Below, in pieces: positions 8,020-10,000 of a stretch of DNA of 10,000 nt. The DNA lies in contig NC_092571.1 of NCBI RefSeq assembly GCF_037975245.1, forward strand, positions 6,537,501 to 6,547,500, written 5' to 3'. Every line of letters starts with the position of its first letter. The first letter of the stretch is position 1. The notes under the pieces were generated by a model. It ran no database searches and was not told the DNA's origin. It saw only the letters and a program-made list of their open reading frames with translations. Origin of the DNA: Apostichopus japonicus (lineage: Eukaryota; Echinodermata; Holothuroidea; Aspidochirotida; Stichopodidae). A program made the translations under genes and the position numbers.

Positions 8020-8061
8020 TACCTCGTTCGTTTGATCAAAGTGCACTGGGCTGCCGGTCTA

Positions 8062-8280
8062 GTAGGTCAGATTCGTGTACGAAAGAATGTGGCGAACTAC
8101 TCCTCATTCTTAAACCTCAACCTTGATTGTTAAGTGTATGACGATCGATGTGTCCCCAGATTGAAGTGGTCATATACCCAACTATGGCCTGCAACTCTAT
8201 GGATTACCTACTTCTTACAACCTTTTAATAGGATGAGAATGTTAGCAAGGCATACCATAGTGAAAGTGAACAAGATCATC
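8062..8280. other. Right flank next to the element, no gene seen
   Basis: This is unique-looking sequence with no exon-like frame. The word GCGAACTACTCCT (8092-8104) is the exact reverse complement of 2922-2934 on the other side of the element. Otherwise the two flanks share nothing I can see. Confidence 0.5.
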
Positions 8281-8417
8281 CACCATTCCCAACCCCACCC
8301 TACCCCACACCTCCATTTTCACTTCCATCCCTCCATGTTCCGCCTGTCTCCACCTCTCACCCTCTCGCTCTCTCTCTCTCCACCTTTTTTATGTCCTAGC
8401 ACGCTTCCTTTCTCACA
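8281..8417 (+). repeat. Pyrimidine-rich tract with (CT)n
   Basis: The + strand is very rich in C and T across about 135 bp, with CCCCACCC-type words at the left end and a (CT)n core at about 8364-8380. Reading it in frame gives a His/Pro/Ser/Leu-rich peptide typical of low-complexity DNA, so I do not call a gene. Such tracts can adopt triplex (H-DNA) structure. Confidence 0.7.
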
Positions 8418-8622
8418 ATATTTTAACATATGATTTTCGTATCCTGATTTCGACAAACTTGTGTGTATAGTATACAGGCATTTACCTTTTTAACTTTTAA
8501 GTATTGACGTTTCACTGACTTGTAACTTGGCAACAGAAATAATCAAACTAAACAACCATACGTGACCAAAGACGGTATTTATGTAACCATAACATACATA
8601 CGATGTGCAAATTGTAATCCAT
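8418..8622. other. Non-coding stretch, possibly body of a retroposon
   Basis: This AT-rich stretch lies directly before the stem-loops and (ATT)n tail. If those mark a retroposon 3' end, part of this region would be the element body. I do not find convincing RNA polymerase III A and B boxes or a reverse-transcriptase frame. Confidence 0.35.
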
Positions 8623-8736
8623 AAACCCTTGCGGGTTTCTCCTACAGTTGTGGTCGCTTAAGCGTCGTAAAAATAACAGCTGATTATTATTATTATTATT
8701 GTTATTAATATTATTATTATTATTATTATTATTATT
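8623..8736 (+). mobile_element. Probable retroposon 3' end with (ATT)n tail
   Basis: A stem-loop AAACCC-TTGC-GGGTTT (8623-8638) is followed by the palindrome CGCTTAAGCG (8655-8664). A short A-rich stretch and AACAGCTG come next, then an (ATT)n run (8683-8736) interrupted once by GTTATTAAT. Short 3' hairpins directly before a trinucleotide tail are typical of CR1/L2-like LINEs and of SINEs that share their 3' ends. The 5' boundary cannot be placed and no target-site duplication is evident. A plain microsatellite is the alternative. Confidence 0.4.
8683..8736 (+). repeat. (ATT)n microsatellite
   Basis: Six ATT units (8683-8700) are followed by an imperfect GTTATTAAT and then about nine further ATT units. 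It may serve as the tail of the retroposon-like 3' end just upstream. Confidence 0.9.
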
Positions 8737-8756
8737 GAGATTAATAGAGATGATTA

Positions 8757-8782
8757 AGTGAATACTTACTTAAGCATTCACT
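8757..8782. repeat. Small inverted repeat AGTGAAT/ATTCACT
   Basis: AGTGAAT (8757-8763) and ATTCACT (8776-8782) are perfect complements with a 12-base loop that contains CTTAAG. It follows the (ATT)n run by about 20 bp. No function is apparent. Confidence 0.4.
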
Positions 8783-9181
8783 CGCATAGCAGCCAGTCAG
8801 TGTGATCCATAAGAACGCGTACAGTTTCATGATTGGTTTTGTCGAATAGTATGTCGACCTGTAGACCAATAATATATCAAAAGTGGAATCCGAAAAATGG
8901 ATAAAGAGTCGGTACCAAGAAATTGGAAGGAGAAATGTCTAAAATTAATTATAATTAATAAATTATTCTACTGATTTATCAATGCAGATCAAGCAATGGA
9001 TATGAAAAACATTATCCACGTCATATTGAAACAAAGATACATCAGGCATATTAATTTGTAAAGTAGAAAACCACACAATTTTACATAAAAGCAAAGAAAA
9101 TATTACTAGTATGCAACAAGTGTTTGTAAAGACAGATAAGGAACGGTGAATCCGTGTGTATTTGTGAGTGTGTACATGTAA

Positions 9182-9190
9182 GGGGGGGGG
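9182..9190 (+). repeat. G9 homopolymer in GT-rich patch
   Basis: Nine G bases lie within a stretch rich in GTGTG words (about 9154-9205). It is simple sequence with no associated gene. Confidence 0.8.
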
Positions 9191-9381
9191 TCTCTGCGTG
9201 TGTCCATGTCTAAGCCTGGACAAGTGGTGATATGGGACAAAAGAAATTCCTGTCACCAATTACCAAATAACAGCGACCAATAGTCATGGGTTGTATAGAT
9301 AGAGAGTTGTAGAAGAAAGGTAAATGACATCGCTTGTATAGCTAATTCAATAGAAAAAAGTTTTGGTGTTTTCATGTGAAT

Positions 9382-9393
9382 GGGGGGGGGGGG
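9382..9393 (+). repeat. G12 homopolymer
   Basis: Twelve G bases are followed by a GTTTGTTTGTGTGTG-type tract and a GGTGGTGGCAGG segment. The exact length is uncertain, as for any long homopolymer. Confidence 0.8.
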
Positions 9394-10000
9394 TCGTTTG
9401 TTTGTGTGTGGCGAGGAAGTGAGCTCGTGGTGGTGGCAGGTTGAGGTGGTTACATCATTCAAATTTAATGGGGGCATAGATGATGATCTTTCATGGGCAA
9501 AACATCGATAGGAGGGCACACTTGACACAGTGTTTTAATTTTAGTATATTCTACGATGATTTTAATCCGCCAAGTAAATGATTTTCCAAAAGGTAGGAAG
9601 AAGAGATATTCGGGTGCCATTTCGTTGAATTCACTAGAAATAATAATAAATACGACGTTTGGTAATATATGTTAAATTGTTTGTAGTATATGTGTGGTGG
9701 GAAATTTAAGAGCACCTAAAATCACACTGCAATTGGAGAACCTCATGTAAATTGTTAATCACTGATCAGTGAATGGTTAAATTCACTGAACGAAAGATCT
9801 TAATAGCTGCTGGTCTATCTAAATATCTACTGTGTTGGTGGTGTTTGTTTGCGCAATCAGTCTCACCTAATACGATGTTGCTTACAGTAAAAATACTAAA
9901 CTATTGGAGACCGTCCTTAAGTAAAATGGGTTCTGATATTATGGAACAATACAGATGATTTATTTACAAACTTGAAAACAGCTGGTGTAACTTCAATCAA

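Larger units (their letters stand above)
3365..8061. mobile_element. Foldback-like element with long inverted arms
   Basis: Two long arms in opposite orientation (about 1.7 kb and 1.3 kb) enclose a 1.7 kb loop. The outermost bases match exactly: TAGACCGGCAG at 3365 is the reverse complement of CTGCCGGTCTA ending at 8061. Similarity stops sharply just outside. GTA occurs immediately outside both ends (3362-3364 and 8062-8064), a possible 3 bp target-site duplication. If the terminal TA is counted outside the element instead, a TA duplication fits equally well. Arms made of tandem repeats around a central segment are the defining architecture of foldback transposons such as Drosophila FB or the sea-urchin TU elements. 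No transposase is visible, so the element would be non-autonomous. The alternative is an inverted duplication of a satellite array not caused by transposition. The termini match no family that I recognise. Confidence 0.65.
6782..8061 (-). repeat. Right inverted arm
   Basis: Read on the minus strand from 8061 inward, this arm repeats the left arm from 3365 inward: the same terminal unit, the same 141 and 144 bp spacings, then 300 bp dimers. It is shorter because it lacks one 300 bp unit. It also lacks about 122 bp corresponding to 4770-4891, with the junction near 6955 at a shared TTGG. It ends inside at AAATGTCATG (6782), the partner of CATGACATTT ending at 5077. Confidence 0.85.
8783..10000. 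other. Right flank, non-coding with G-rich low-complexity patches
   Basis: About 1.2 kb is without a credible gene. The minus strand reads open across 8963-9528 in two adjacent frames. The peptides are His/Pro/Thr/Ser-rich where they cross GT-rich and poly-G DNA, and they show no recognisable domain. A 61-codon frame near 9773-9958 on the + strand is also unremarkable. A 14 bp perfect palindrome, TCACTGATCAGTGA, lies at 9759-9772. Confidence 0.6.

Noticed and set aside
7875-8133. Overlapping + strand frames in the outer right arm
   Set aside because: The equivalent frames occur in the outer left arm on the other strand. They reflect the repeat unit, not a gene, and the extra residues run into unrelated flank.
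8134-8433. 99-residue + strand open frame
   Set aside because: The second half is a low-complexity His/Pro/Ser/Leu translation of the pyrimidine tract, and the first half shows no motif.
8963-9528. Two adjacent minus-strand open frames of 98 and 91 residues
   Set aside because: They cross poly-G and GT-rich simple sequence, giving His/Pro/Thr-rich peptides. There is no motif, splice pattern or start context to support them.
9759-9772. 14 bp perfect palindrome TCACTGATCAGTGA
   Set aside because: A palindrome of this length is expected about once in two windows by chance, and nothing near it suggests a role.

Overview
The window looks like non-coding, AT-rich DNA from a eukaryote. There is no dense run of long open frames, no operon structure and no rRNA or tRNA. 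Simple-sequence runs are scattered through it: G/C homopolymers, (ATT)n, a CT-rich tract and a short GAAAA repeat. The tail-like (ATT)n region and the GACC/GGTC-rich repetitive DNA would suit a marine invertebrate, perhaps an echinoderm. That placement is an impression from sequence style and is not proven here.

The dominant object is a 4.7 kb inverted-repeat structure at 3365-8061. Its left arm (about 3365-5077) and right arm (about 6782-8061) are reverse complements of each other and end in the same sequence (TAGACCGGCAG.../...CTGCCGGTCTA). A trinucleotide GTA sits directly outside both ends. Each arm is built from tandem monomers of about 142 and 158 bp that alternate to give a 300 bp higher-order unit. 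The outer end of each arm has a special pattern (141 then 144 bp spacing) and two small hairpins. The left arm carries one 300 bp unit more than the right, and the right arm has a further deletion of about 122 bp. The outer ends differ at about 2 positions in 310 bp, whereas the inner ends differ at about 8 in 113 bp plus two indels. The architecture resembles foldback-type DNA transposons: long inverted repeats made of tandem repeats around a central loop. No transposase is visible.

The 1.7 kb loop between the arms is mostly AT-rich and featureless. It does hold one stretch with the look of a real coding exon, on the minus strand at 6358 to about 6585. This encodes a GW/W-containing segment followed by an acidic, Ser/Asp-rich C-terminus ending at a stop codon. 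It is either the last exon of an element-borne or captured gene, or a remnant of one.

Flanks: 1-3364 is AT-rich with a G-quadruplex-type motif (828-861), a CRE-like palindrome (211-218), nuclear-receptor half-site-like repeats (2840-2860) and a C16 run (2960-2975). The right flank, 8062-10000, holds a pyrimidine-rich tract (8281-8417), two stem-loops followed by (ATT)n that look like the 3' end of a retroposon (8623-8736), and two G runs. I see no complete protein-coding gene in the window. The 240-residue open frames in the two arms are read-through of a satellite whose period (300 bp) is divisible by three.
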